From positions 3,038,001-3,102,000 of the forward strand of contig NZ_LR882035.1 in NCBI RefSeq assembly GCF_904528075.1: a stretch of 64,000 nt of DNA, written 5' to 3'. The notes beneath the pieces were generated by a model, which was not told the DNA's origin, made no database searches, and saw only the letters and a program-made list of their open reading frames with translations. Positions 43,910 to 50,745 of this stretch are shown here, piece by piece. A program made the position numbers and the translations under genes. Source of the stretch: Agreia sp. COWG. GTDB taxonomy: Bacteria > Actinomycetota > Actinomycetes > Actinomycetales > Microbacteriaceae. The first letter of the stretch is position 1; each line of letters begins with the position of its first letter.

Positions 43910-44320
43910 TCACGGCGCCGAGTTTCGGGAGGCCGCACGTCGCCACCGAGCCGACACAGCCGTGTCGACCGCGGTGACCACGAGCGCTCCGACCCCGTAG
44001 GCCACGAGGTCCCACGCCGAGAACGTCGATCCGAGCACGAGCGCCAGCGGGGGGAACGCCTGCGACCACCGCTCGGGCAGGCCGGTGAGCTGCGCCAGCT
44101 CGATGACGGCGCTCACGCCGAACGCGGCGACGCCGAGCATCCACGGGCGGGCACGCACGAAGACGAGGCCGAGCAGCAGGTAGACGAGCACCGCATACAA
44201 GGCGTCCGAGACAGCAGCGGCTTCCGGCGTGCCCACGGCGTGCGCGGCGAGTCCCGCGGCGATCACTGCGCCGGATGCGACGCCGAGCGCCGTTCGCCGC
44301 CGCGACGTCTTCATCACCAT
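43910..44320 (-). CDS. DUF2809 membrane protein
   Basis: The 136-residue protein has four hydrophobic segments and the DUF2809 pattern (SDALYAVLVYLLLGLVF, SAVIELAQLTGLPE, FSAWDLVAYGVGAL). Uncharacterised family. The next gene on the same strand starts upstream, 10 bases away, so they may be co-transcribed. Confidence 0.85.
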   Translation of the reverse strand: MVMKTSRRRTALGVASGAVIAAGLAAHAVGTPEAAAVSDALYAVLVYLLLGLVFVRARPWMLGVAAFGVSAVIELAQLTGLPERWSQAFPPLALVLGSTFSAWDLVAYGVGALVVTAVDTAVSARWRRAASRNSAP

Positions 44321-44330
44321 GGCTCCGACG

Positions 44331-45011
44331 CTACCGCGGCACCCACTGCGTCAGGTCGATCAGGCGGTCGGCTGCCGCCGACCGGGACTCGACGAGGCGG
44401 GCGTTCGGCTCGTCGACCGCCTGCACCCAGGCGCGCGCGGCATCCGGCGCCTTGCCGAACATCTCGTGTCGGGCGACGAGACGCTCGACCCGCACAGCAG
44501 GGTCGGCGACGACGTGCCACGACGTGTCGAGCTGCTGCCTGACGCGAGCCCAGGCGTCTGTGCCCTGCAGCAGGTAGTTGCCCTCGGTGACGATGACGTC
44601 GTCGCGCGGGTCGATGGCGATGGCACCGGCGAGCGGCTGCTCGAGCCGGCGATCGAAGCCGGGGGCGTAGACCGGATGCGCAGGCCGCGCGAGCAGCGTC
44701 TCGAGCAGGCGCGCGTAGCCGAAGGCGTCGAACGTCTCCGGCGCACCCTTTCGAGAGAGCAGCCCCTGGCGCTCGAGCTCGGCATCGGCGAGGTGGAAAC
44801 CGTCCATGGGCAGGTACGCGGCACCCGGCCCGATCGCTCGCACCAGAGCCTGGGCGAGCGTGGACTTGCCCGAGCCTGGGGCACCCGCGATGCCCACGAT
44901 CACCCGACCGCTCGATCCGCGCGGAAGCTCGCGCACGAGTGCGGTCAACTCGGGGTCGACGGCGGTCAGCATAAGGGGTGCGGGTCGAGTCACGCCCCCT
45001 ACGCTACGCAT
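44331..45011 (-). CDS. Nucleoside/nucleotide kinase-like P-loop protein
   Basis: The product of up to 226 residues has the uridine-kinase/PRK fold: Walker A GIAGAPGSGKSTLAQ, PMDGFHLAD (the acidic substrate segment), VIVTEGNYLLQG and RHEMFGKAPDAARAWVQAVD with the lid. Relatives include FrcK/YfdG-like fructose or pantothenate kinase-related proteins; the substrate is open. The start is uncertain: ATG 45011, GTG 44993 or ATG 44972. GTAGGGGGC lies just before the GTG, but too close. Divergent from the DUF1622 gene. Confidence 0.82.
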   Translation of the reverse strand: MRSVGGVTRPAPLMLTAVDPELTALVRELPRGSSGRVIVGIAGAPGSGKSTLAQALVRAIGPGAAYLPMDGFHLADAELERQGLLSRKGAPETFDAFGYARLLETLLARPAHPVYAPGFDRRLEQPLAGAIAIDPRDDVIVTEGNYLLQGTDAWARVRQQLDTSWHVVADPAVRVERLVARHEMFGKAPDAARAWVQAVDEPNARLVESRSAAADRLIDLTQWVPR

Positions 45012-45048
45012 CTATCCGGGGCCTCGCGTCTGCGGCATAGTTCACAGC

Positions 45049-45450
45049 ATGGAGTTCACCGCAGTCATCGAGGTCGTCGGCAAAGTCATCGACGCGGCGG
45101 GCGTCGCGGCCATCGTGGTCGGGGCGCTCATCGCATCGATCGTCGCCCTTGGCCGGCTGCGCCGTCGAGAGGGTGCGGTCTACGTTCCCTATCGGCGGGC
45201 GTTGGGGCGCAGCATCCTGCTCGGCCTCGAACTGCTCGTGGCCGCCGACATCATCCGCACCGTGGCTATCACGCCCACCCTGGAAAGCGTGGCCGTGCTG
45301 GCGGGCATCGTTCTTATCCGCACGTTCCTCAGCTTCTCGCTCGAGCTCGAGATCTCGGGTCGGTGGCCCTGGCAGAAGAAGCCGGATGCCACGGCCGCGG
45401 CCGACCCCACGGCACCCGGCCCGCAGTCGGCCGACCCCACGGCGAGTTGA
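45049..45450 (+). CDS. DUF1622 membrane protein
   Basis: The 133-residue protein has three hydrophobic helices and the DUF1622 signature (YRRALGRSILLGLELLVAAD, TLESVAVLAGIVLIRTFLSF, LELEISGRWPW), followed by a polar Pro/Ala/Thr tail. Uncharacterised inner-membrane family. Confidence 0.88.
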   Translation: MEFTAVIEVVGKVIDAAGVAAIVVGALIASIVALGRLRRREGAVYVPYRRALGRSILLGLELLVAADIIRTVAITPTLESVAVLAGIVLIRTFLSFSLELEISGRWPWQKKPDATAAADPTAPGPQSADPTAS

Positions 45451-45534
45451 CTCGACAGGCGCACCGGTCGGGCGACCAGACGGCCGGTCGATACCCTCGC
45501 TCGCTAGACTCCTAATCGCCCGAAGGAGGACTTT

Positions 45535-46182
45535 GTGACCCAGCTCGTCGACATCCCCTCGCCCGGCTGGCCGCTCACCTTCGGCGAGCAGGGGCTGCCC
45601 TCAGTGGTTCTCGTACACGACGACTACGGCCGACTGCCCTACCTCGAGTCCTACGCCACGGCACTGGCGAAGCAGGGTTTCTTCGTCGTGGTTCCCGATC
45701 TGTTCAACGGCATCGCCACCGTCGACGACGAGGGAGTCGCGCTGTTGCGATCGCGCCTCGACGAGGGCTTCGCCATGGCTACCATCGACGACGCCATCGA
45801 CCTGGGCCGCGGCCACGGTGCCAGCCGCGTGGGCCTCATCGGCATGGGACTCGGCGGACGCCTGGCGCTCAGAAGCGCACAGGCCGGAGCCGTCGACGCC
45901 GTGATCTCGTACTACGCCGGGCTCGCGGAGAGCGAGGGCGGCATCGTTCCGTGCCCGGTCGCTCTGCACTTCTCGGAGTTCGACGACTGGGGCTCCGGCC
46001 TCGACGCCGATCTGTTCGTGTCGAGGTTGAAGGAGGTCGGCACCCCCGTGACGCGGCACCAGTACATCGGCACGGGCACGTTCTTCGCCAACGCGACCAT
46101 CTCGGCCACCCTCGACAAGAACGCCGCCGCGCTGGCCTTCGCCAGGTCGACCTACTTCATGCAGGCACAGCTGCTCGATTGA
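45535..46182 (+). CDS. Dienelactone-hydrolase-like protein lacking the usual nucleophile
   Basis: The 215-residue protein has an alpha/beta-hydrolase fold of the DLH family: VVLVHDDYGRLPYLESYATA, GFFVVVPDLFNG, VDAVISYYAG, then the His region GTGTFFAN. The nucleophile elbow reads GMGLGGR, with Gly where dienelactone hydrolases have Cys (GFCxGG). It may therefore be inactive as a hydrolase or act as a binding protein. GTG start after a perfect AAGGAGGA. Confidence 0.8.
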   Translation: MTQLVDIPSPGWPLTFGEQGLPSVVLVHDDYGRLPYLESYATALAKQGFFVVVPDLFNGIATVDDEGVALLRSRLDEGFAMATIDDAIDLGRGHGASRVGLIGMGLGGRLALRSAQAGAVDAVISYYAGLAESEGGIVPCPVALHFSEFDDWGSGLDADLFVSRLKEVGTPVTRHQYIGTGTFFANATISATLDKNAAALAFARSTYFMQAQLLD

Positions 46183-46206
46183 GCGGGTCGGGGCGCGGCG
46201 GCGGAT

Positions 46207-46725
46207 TCAGTGGGTCACGTCGTGGAGATGGTGCACCGGGTCGTGCAGAAAATACTTGCCGAGCGTCTCGGTGGTGAATCGCGCACCGTCGCTTCGCCTG
46301 CCCGTGCGCTGCCACGCATCGGCGGGAACAGCGTCGAACGCATCCGCGATCACGAGCCCCGCCGCCACGAGTTCGTGCGACACCGTGGCGGCGTTCTGCT
46401 CGTTGTAGCGCTCGGCGACGGCCGTCGCATCCTGGTCCCAGTTATCGAACAGCGGATCGTCTTCGTCGAGGATCAGCGCGAGCCGGCGGCGCATGATGCG
46501 GAACACGTCACGCACGTGCGCCGCGTACTCGAGCGGCGACCAGGTGTCGCCATCCGGCCGGCGGGCGACGTCGGCGCGCAGCAGCACGGCGGGCCACGCC
46601 TCGACGTTGCGGCGGGTCTCGGCACCCACCTCGCCGGCGTCGAAACGGGCTGCGTCGTAGCCGCACTCGGGGCAGGGCTCGTCGAGCACCCAGGTCCAGT
46701 TCTTGCTATCGGGGGTGATGGGCAT
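46207..46725 (-). CDS. DinB-family protein
   Basis: The 172-residue protein has the DinB four-helix fold, with metal-binding His residues in SPLEYAAHVRDVF and FLHDPVHHLHDV, and an extra N-terminal CPECGYD segment. DinB-like proteins include thiol-dependent transferases (mycothiol or bacillithiol S-transferases). The ATG at 46725 (MPITPDSKNW) is the natural start; the longer reading is Arg-rich. Divergent from DUF2470. Confidence 0.85.
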   Translation of the reverse strand: MPITPDSKNWTWVLDEPCPECGYDAARFDAGEVGAETRRNVEAWPAVLLRADVARRPDGDTWSPLEYAAHVRDVFRIMRRRLALILDEDDPLFDNWDQDATAVAERYNEQNAATVSHELVAAGLVIADAFDAVPADAWQRTGRRSDGARFTTETLGKYFLHDPVHHLHDVTH

Positions 46726-46835
46726 GCGGCCGAGTCTAGGGATGAGCCGCGCGCGCCCACCACACCGTTGGCGCCACGAAACGTCGACTTCGCGCCGCCC
46801 TGGGGCGCGCCGACGACGACGTATACGCTCGAACA

Positions 46836-47135
46836 ATGAGCACTTTCAGCCCCGACGTCGTGTCGGCGATCCTCGGCCACATGAACGGCGACCACACCGA
46901 TGACAATCTGCTCATCGTTCGAGCGTTCGCGAATCCTGCGGCGACCGCCGCAGTGATGACCGGCTTCGACGGCTCCGTCGCGACCTGGGATGCGACCGCC
47001 GGCGGCACCACGAGCGAGGTGCGCATCGCCTGGCCGGCCGGCCCGATCACCGAGCGCGGCGAGGTGCGCCGCGAGGTCGTCTCGCTGTACGACGCCGCGT
47101 GCGCGAAACTCGGAATCGAACCCCGCCCGCACTGA
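46836..47135 (+). CDS. DUF2470 haem-utilisation-type protein
   Basis: The 99-residue protein matches the DUF2470/HugZ C-terminal domain: SAILGHMNGDHTDDNLLIVR, then ITERGEVRREVVSLYDAA. Such domains occur at the end of haem-degrading or haem-binding proteins. It lies about 0.7 kb upstream of the haem oxygenase gene on the same strand, which supports a haem-related role. Confidence 0.85.
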   Translation: MSTFSPDVVSAILGHMNGDHTDDNLLIVRAFANPAATAAVMTGFDGSVATWDATAGGTTSEVRIAWPAGPITERGEVRREVVSLYDAACAKLGIEPRPH

Positions 47136-47167
47136 GCGTCGTCACGGGTGAGCACGCCGCAGCGACC

Positions 47168-47770
47168 ATGAGAATCGACACCCTGACGAGCAGCCGGCTG
47201 CTGCTCGACCAGCCCGGCGACGCCGACATCGGTGCCATCACCGAGGCGTGCCAGGACGCGGTCTTCGAGCGGTTCATGACGCTGCCCTGGCCCTATCGGC
47301 AGAGCGACGCGCAATACTTCGTTCGCCACCTGGTGCCCGAGGGCTGGGCCGACGGCGACGAGGCGAGCTGGGCCATCCGGCCCCTGGATGACCCGGGGCG
47401 ACTGCTCGGCATGATCAGCATCCGCAGCGCGAATGCTGAACTCGGCTACTGGCTCGCGCCGGATGCCCGCGGTCACGGCTACATGGTCGAGGCGGTCGAC
47501 CGTGTGGTCGCCTGGGCGCGCGAGATGCACTTCGCCGGCGCGGGCACGGTGCGCTGGTCGTGCGTGGCGGGCAACATCGCATCGGCCGCAGTGGCGCGTC
47601 GGGCCGGATTCCGTTACGTGGGCGAGGGCCCGAGCACCGTCGCGATGCGGGACGGCTCCCGACCCCTGTCCTGGTTCGGGGAGCATCTCTTGCCCGGCGG
47701 CACACCATCCGGCGACGGCGCACGGGCCATCGACTCCTGGCCGCCGCGGACACTCAGCTTTCGCGTCTAG
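47168..47770 (+). CDS. GNAT-family N-acetyltransferase
   Basis: This 200-residue RimJ/RimL-type acetyltransferase has MRIDTLTSSRLLLDQPGDAD, GYWLAPDARGHGYMVEAVDR (the acetyl-CoA-binding A motif) and NIASAAVARRAGFRYVGEG. Substrate unknown, perhaps a protein N-terminus or small amine. It starts at the ATG at 47168, 32 bases after the DUF2470 stop, so the two are probably co-transcribed. Confidence 0.88.
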   Translation: MRIDTLTSSRLLLDQPGDADIGAITEACQDAVFERFMTLPWPYRQSDAQYFVRHLVPEGWADGDEASWAIRPLDDPGRLLGMISIRSANAELGYWLAPDARGHGYMVEAVDRVVAWAREMHFAGAGTVRWSCVAGNIASAAVARRAGFRYVGEGPSTVAMRDGSRPLSWFGEHLLPGGTPSGDGARAIDSWPPRTLSFRV

Positions 47771-47792
47771 CCAATCCAGGGTGCGTCAGATA

Positions 47793-47814
47793 AAGTAAGG
47801 GCATCCTAACTTTG
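47793..47814 (+). promoter_or_regulatory. DtxR/IdeR-type iron box upstream of haem oxygenase
   Basis: A 22-base stretch at about 47793-47814 (core TAAGGGCATCCTAACTT) is dyad-symmetric at about 16 of 22 positions and resembles the actinobacterial iron box, TTAGGTTAGCCTAACCTAA-like. It lies 36 bases before the haem oxygenase ATG. Haem oxygenase genes are repressed by DtxR when iron is sufficient in Corynebacterium. Confidence 0.6.
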
Positions 47815-47849
47815 CCGTTGGGTCCACCCCCCTCTCGTTTGGAGTCGCC

Positions 47850-48506
47850 ATGGTGTCGAACGTCATTCCCTTCTCGCAAGCACTGCGCGAGCGCACCTGG
47901 TCGAGCCACAGCGAAAGCGAGGGCGCCAACTTCATGGGCGACCTCATGAGCGGCAAGGGCACCCGCGACGACTACATCGCGCTCGTCACCCAGCACTTCT
48001 TCATCTATGAGGCCATCGAGGCCGCAGCAGACCGCATGAAGAACGACCCGGTGGCAGCGCCGTTCATCACCTCGAAGCTCACCCGGTTGCCCGCCATAGA
48101 AGAAGATCTGCGCTTTCTCATCGGCGACGACTGGCGCCAGACGATCGTTCCGCTGCCGACCACGGCGCGCTATGTGGCCCGCATCAACGAGGTCGCGGCC
48201 ACGTGGAATGGCGGCTTCGTAGCCCACCACTACACGCGCTACCTCGGCGACCTCTCGGGCGGCCAGATCATCCGCACCCTCATGCAGCGACAGTTCGGCT
48301 TCGAGACCAACGGAGTGGGGTTCTACCTCTTCGGCGACATCGCCAAGCCCAAGGAGTTCAAAGAGACCTACCGCGCCCAGCTGGATGCGACGGGCTGGGA
48401 CGACGCCGAGCGCGACCGCGTGATCGACGAGGTCCTCGTGGCCTACCGCTTCAACACGGAGCTGTTCGTCGACCTCGCCCGAGCGAAGGCCTCAGCCGCC
48501 GCGTAG
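47850..48506 (+). CDS. hmuO: Biliverdin-producing haem oxygenase
   Basis: The enzyme opens haem to biliverdin, CO and ferrous iron in the cytoplasm, releasing iron from host or environmental haem. The 218-residue protein has the proximal-His region LRERTWSSHSESEGANFMGD and the distal-helix signature YLGDLSGGQIIRTLMQR. An iron box sits upstream, and DUF2470 is nearby. ATG at 47850 (CCATGG context); ribosome site is weak. Confidence 0.95.
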   Translation: MVSNVIPFSQALRERTWSSHSESEGANFMGDLMSGKGTRDDYIALVTQHFFIYEAIEAAADRMKNDPVAAPFITSKLTRLPAIEEDLRFLIGDDWRQTIVPLPTTARYVARINEVAATWNGGFVAHHYTRYLGDLSGGQIIRTLMQRQFGFETNGVGFYLFGDIAKPKEFKETYRAQLDATGWDDAERDRVIDEVLVAYRFNTELFVDLARAKASAAA

Positions 48507-48565
48507 CTCGCGCCGCCACGGAAGGGCACGTCGAGATCGCCGGTCGGTGCACGATGCTCGATTGC

Positions 48566-48589
48566 CTTCGGGTCAGAGTGACACTAAGC
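48566..48589 (+). promoter_or_regulatory. Secondary NrtR-like operator
   Basis: Bases 48566-48589 match the perfect NrtR-type palindrome 35 bases downstream at 18 of 24 positions (core GGGTCAGAGTGACACTAAG). The regular spacing suggests a second NrtR binding site, weaker and less symmetric than the first. Confidence 0.45.
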
Positions 48590-48599
48590 TGATCTGAGC

Positions 48600-48624
48600 A
48601 CTTAGGGTCATCGTTACCCTAAGT
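48600..48624 (+). promoter_or_regulatory. NrtR operator of the NAD biosynthesis operon
   Basis: ACTTAGGGT (48600-48608) is inverted exactly as ACCCTAAGT (48616-48624) around a 7-base spacer, just upstream of nrtR (ATG at 48645). NrtR binds palindromes of this size at NAD genes, and the regulator is encoded immediately downstream, so NAD-responsive autoregulation is expected. Confidence 0.75.
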
Positions 48625-48644
48625 CACCAGACGAACGGCCTTTC

Positions 48645-49325
48645 ATGAGCCAGCAGCAGGCGACACTCGCGGTCTCCACCGTGATCTTCGCGCTGCGGCG
48701 CGACGAGAACACGGCGACGAGCACGGTGTGGATTCCGGTCGTGCGCCGCATCCGGCAACCCGACGAAGGGCTCTGGGCACTGCCGGGCGGCCCGCTGCGA
48801 GCGGATGCCGATCTGGAGGAGGCCGCACGCGACCACCTTCTCGAGACCACCGGCCTCACGCCGAAGTACCTCGAGCAGCTCTACGCGTTCGGCAGGGTCG
48901 GCCGCTCCCCCGGCCCGCGCGTCGTCTCGATCGTTTACTGGGCGCTCGTCGAGAGCGACGAGGCCGCCCGCGCGATCGCCGGCGAGAACGTGACCTGGCT
49001 CTCGACCGACGAGCTCCCTCGCCTGGCCTTCGATCACAACCTCATCGTCGACTACGCGCTGTGGCGCCTGCGCACGAAGATGGAGTACTCCCGCATCGCC
49101 CACGCCTTTCTCGGCGAGACGTTCACCCTGGCGCAGCTGCGCGAAGTGCACGAGGCCGTGCGGCAGAAACCTCTCGACCCGGCTAACTTCCGCCGCATGA
49201 TCGAGTCGAGCAACACCGTCGTCGCCACGGGCGACGTTGTCACCGGCGCCCGACATCGACCGGCGCGCCTCTACCGCTACGACGGGTCGATCGACCTCGC
49301 CGACAGCGGACCCCTCTCCCGGTAA
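48645..49325 (+). CDS. nrtR: NrtR, NUDIX-type transcriptional repressor of NAD metabolism
   Basis: The 226-residue protein has an N-terminal NUDIX domain with a degenerate box (GGPLRADADLEEAARDHLLE, TTGL) as in NrtR repressors. A C-terminal winged-helix follows (YSRIAHAFLGETFTLAQLRE, LDPANFRRMIESS). NrtR senses ADP-ribose or related NAD metabolites and represses NAD synthesis genes. A perfect palindromic operator precedes it and nadABC follows, so it is probably the first gene of the operon and autoregulated. Confidence 0.92.
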   Translation: MSQQQATLAVSTVIFALRRDENTATSTVWIPVVRRIRQPDEGLWALPGGPLRADADLEEAARDHLLETTGLTPKYLEQLYAFGRVGRSPGPRVVSIVYWALVESDEAARAIAGENVTWLSTDELPRLAFDHNLIVDYALWRLRTKMEYSRIAHAFLGETFTLAQLREVHEAVRQKPLDPANFRRMIESSNTVVATGDVVTGARHRPARLYRYDGSIDLADSGPLSR

Positions 49326-49334
49326 GTCCCCGCC

Positions 49335-49389
49335 GTTCCCTGAGCCTGTCGAAGGGAACGCCGCACCCGCATCGACAGGCTCAGCGAAC
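49335..49389. repeat. 18-bp inverted repeat of the 'TTCGACAGGCTCAG' type
   Basis: GTTCCCTGAGCCTGTCGA (49335-49352) is inverted at 49372-49389 with one mismatch, around a 19-base loop. A smaller nested hairpin (CGTTCCC with GGGAACG, 49334-49360) can form from the left arm alone. The word TCGACAGGCTCAG is a widely dispersed intergenic repeat in many bacterial genomes. It occupies the gap between nrtR and nadA and would be transcribed with the operon. Confidence 0.75.
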
Positions 49390-49402
49390 GAAGAAGAGAC
49401 CC

Positions 49403-50743
49403 ATGGCATCCGTCGACACCACCATCCAGCTGCTCACCCGCCACGACGCGCAGAGAGCGAGCAGCCCGGCATCCGGCAGCACCTGCACGCCCGAGCTGGC
49501 CCTCGAGCCGTGGACCTTCGACGCGGGCCTGCCGAGCTACGGGCCAGGGGCATCCATGACCGACGTCATCCCTACGGGGTCGCCGGTGCAGGGGCGGCTG
49601 CCCGCCGAGTACACGACCGCGAGCGCCGACGAACTGGATGCGCGCATCCGGGCCGCGAAGGCCACCCTCGGCGAGCGGGTCGTGGTGCTCGGGCATTTCT
49701 ACCAGCGCGACGAGGTGGTGCAGTACGCCGACTTCGTGGGCGACTCCTTTCAGCTGGCGAACGCGGCCAAGGCGAAGCCCGACGCCGAGGCGATCGTGTT
49801 CTGCGGCGTGCACTTCATGGCCGAGACCGCCGACATCCTGTCGCAGCCGTCGCAGGCCGTGATTCTGCCGAACCTCGCCGCCGGCTGTTCGATGGCCGAT
49901 ATGGCCGACATCGATTCGGTCGAAGACGCGTGGGCCCAGCTCACCGAGATCTACGGCACGGCACCGGATGCCTCCGGCCGGGTTCCCGTCATTCCGGTCA
50001 CGTACATGAACAGCTCGGCCGCGCTCAAGGCGTTCTGCGGCCGCAACGGCGGCATCGTGTGCACGTCGTCGAACGCGGCGACGGTGCTCGAGTGGGCGTT
50101 CGAGCGCGGGCAGCGGGTACTGTTCTTCCCCGATCAGCACCTCGGTCGAAACACCGCCAAGGCGATGGGCATCCCCGTGGAACTGATGCCGATGTGGAAT
50201 CCGCGGAAGACTCTCGGCGGCAACTCCGAGGCGTCTCTCCTGGATGCCCGGGTCGTGCTGTGGCACGGCTTCTGCTCGGTGCACAAGCGCTTCACTCCGG
50301 CTCAGATCGTCAAGGCACGGGCGCAGTTCCCCGGCGTTCAGGTCATCGTTCACCCCGAATGCCCCATGGCCGTGGTCGACGCGGCCGACTCCGCGGGATC
50401 GACGGACTTCATCGTGAAGGCCATCCAGGCGGCCCCCGCCGGGTCGACCTTCGCCATCGGCACCGAGATCAACCTGGTGAATCGCCTCGCCGCCGAGTAC
50501 CCACAGCACACCATCTTCTGCCTCGACGACGTGATCTGCCCGTGCTCCACGATGTACCGCATCCACCCCGGCTACCTGGCGTGGGTGCTCGAGGGACTCG
50601 TCGACGGGGTGGTGCGCAACCGCATCGAGGTGGCCGACGACGTGATCGCCGACTCCACGATCGCGCTCGAGCGCATGCTGGCGGCTCGACCTCCGGTGAC
50701 CGCTGCGGCCGGGGCCGCCGGCTTCGACGCTGCGGGCAATTGA
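49403..50743 (+). CDS. nadA: Quinolinate synthase
   Basis: NadA condenses iminoaspartate with dihydroxyacetone phosphate to quinolinate, using a [4Fe-4S] cluster. The 446-residue product has GHFYQRDEVVQYADFVGDSF, VFCGVHFMAE, NLAAGCSMADM and the cysteine regions HPECPM and CPCSTMYRI expected for cluster ligands. The first 60 residues are a less conserved extension, present in many actinobacterial NadA. It is followed closely by nadB and nadC. The ATG at 49403 follows AAGAAGAGA. Confidence 0.95.
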   Translation: MASVDTTIQLLTRHDAQRASSPASGSTCTPELALEPWTFDAGLPSYGPGASMTDVIPTGSPVQGRLPAEYTTASADELDARIRAAKATLGERVVVLGHFYQRDEVVQYADFVGDSFQLANAAKAKPDAEAIVFCGVHFMAETADILSQPSQAVILPNLAAGCSMADMADIDSVEDAWAQLTEIYGTAPDASGRVPVIPVTYMNSSAALKAFCGRNGGIVCTSSNAATVLEWAFERGQRVLFFPDQHLGRNTAKAMGIPVELMPMWNPRKTLGGNSEASLLDARVVLWHGFCSVHKRFTPAQIVKARAQFPGVQVIVHPECPMAVVDAADSAGSTDFIVKAIQAAPAGSTFAIGTEINLVNRLAAEYPQHTIFCLDDVICPCSTMYRIHPGYLAWVLEGLVDGVVRNRIEVADDVIADSTIALERMLAARPPVTAAAGAAGFDAAGN

Positions 50744-50745
50744 CC

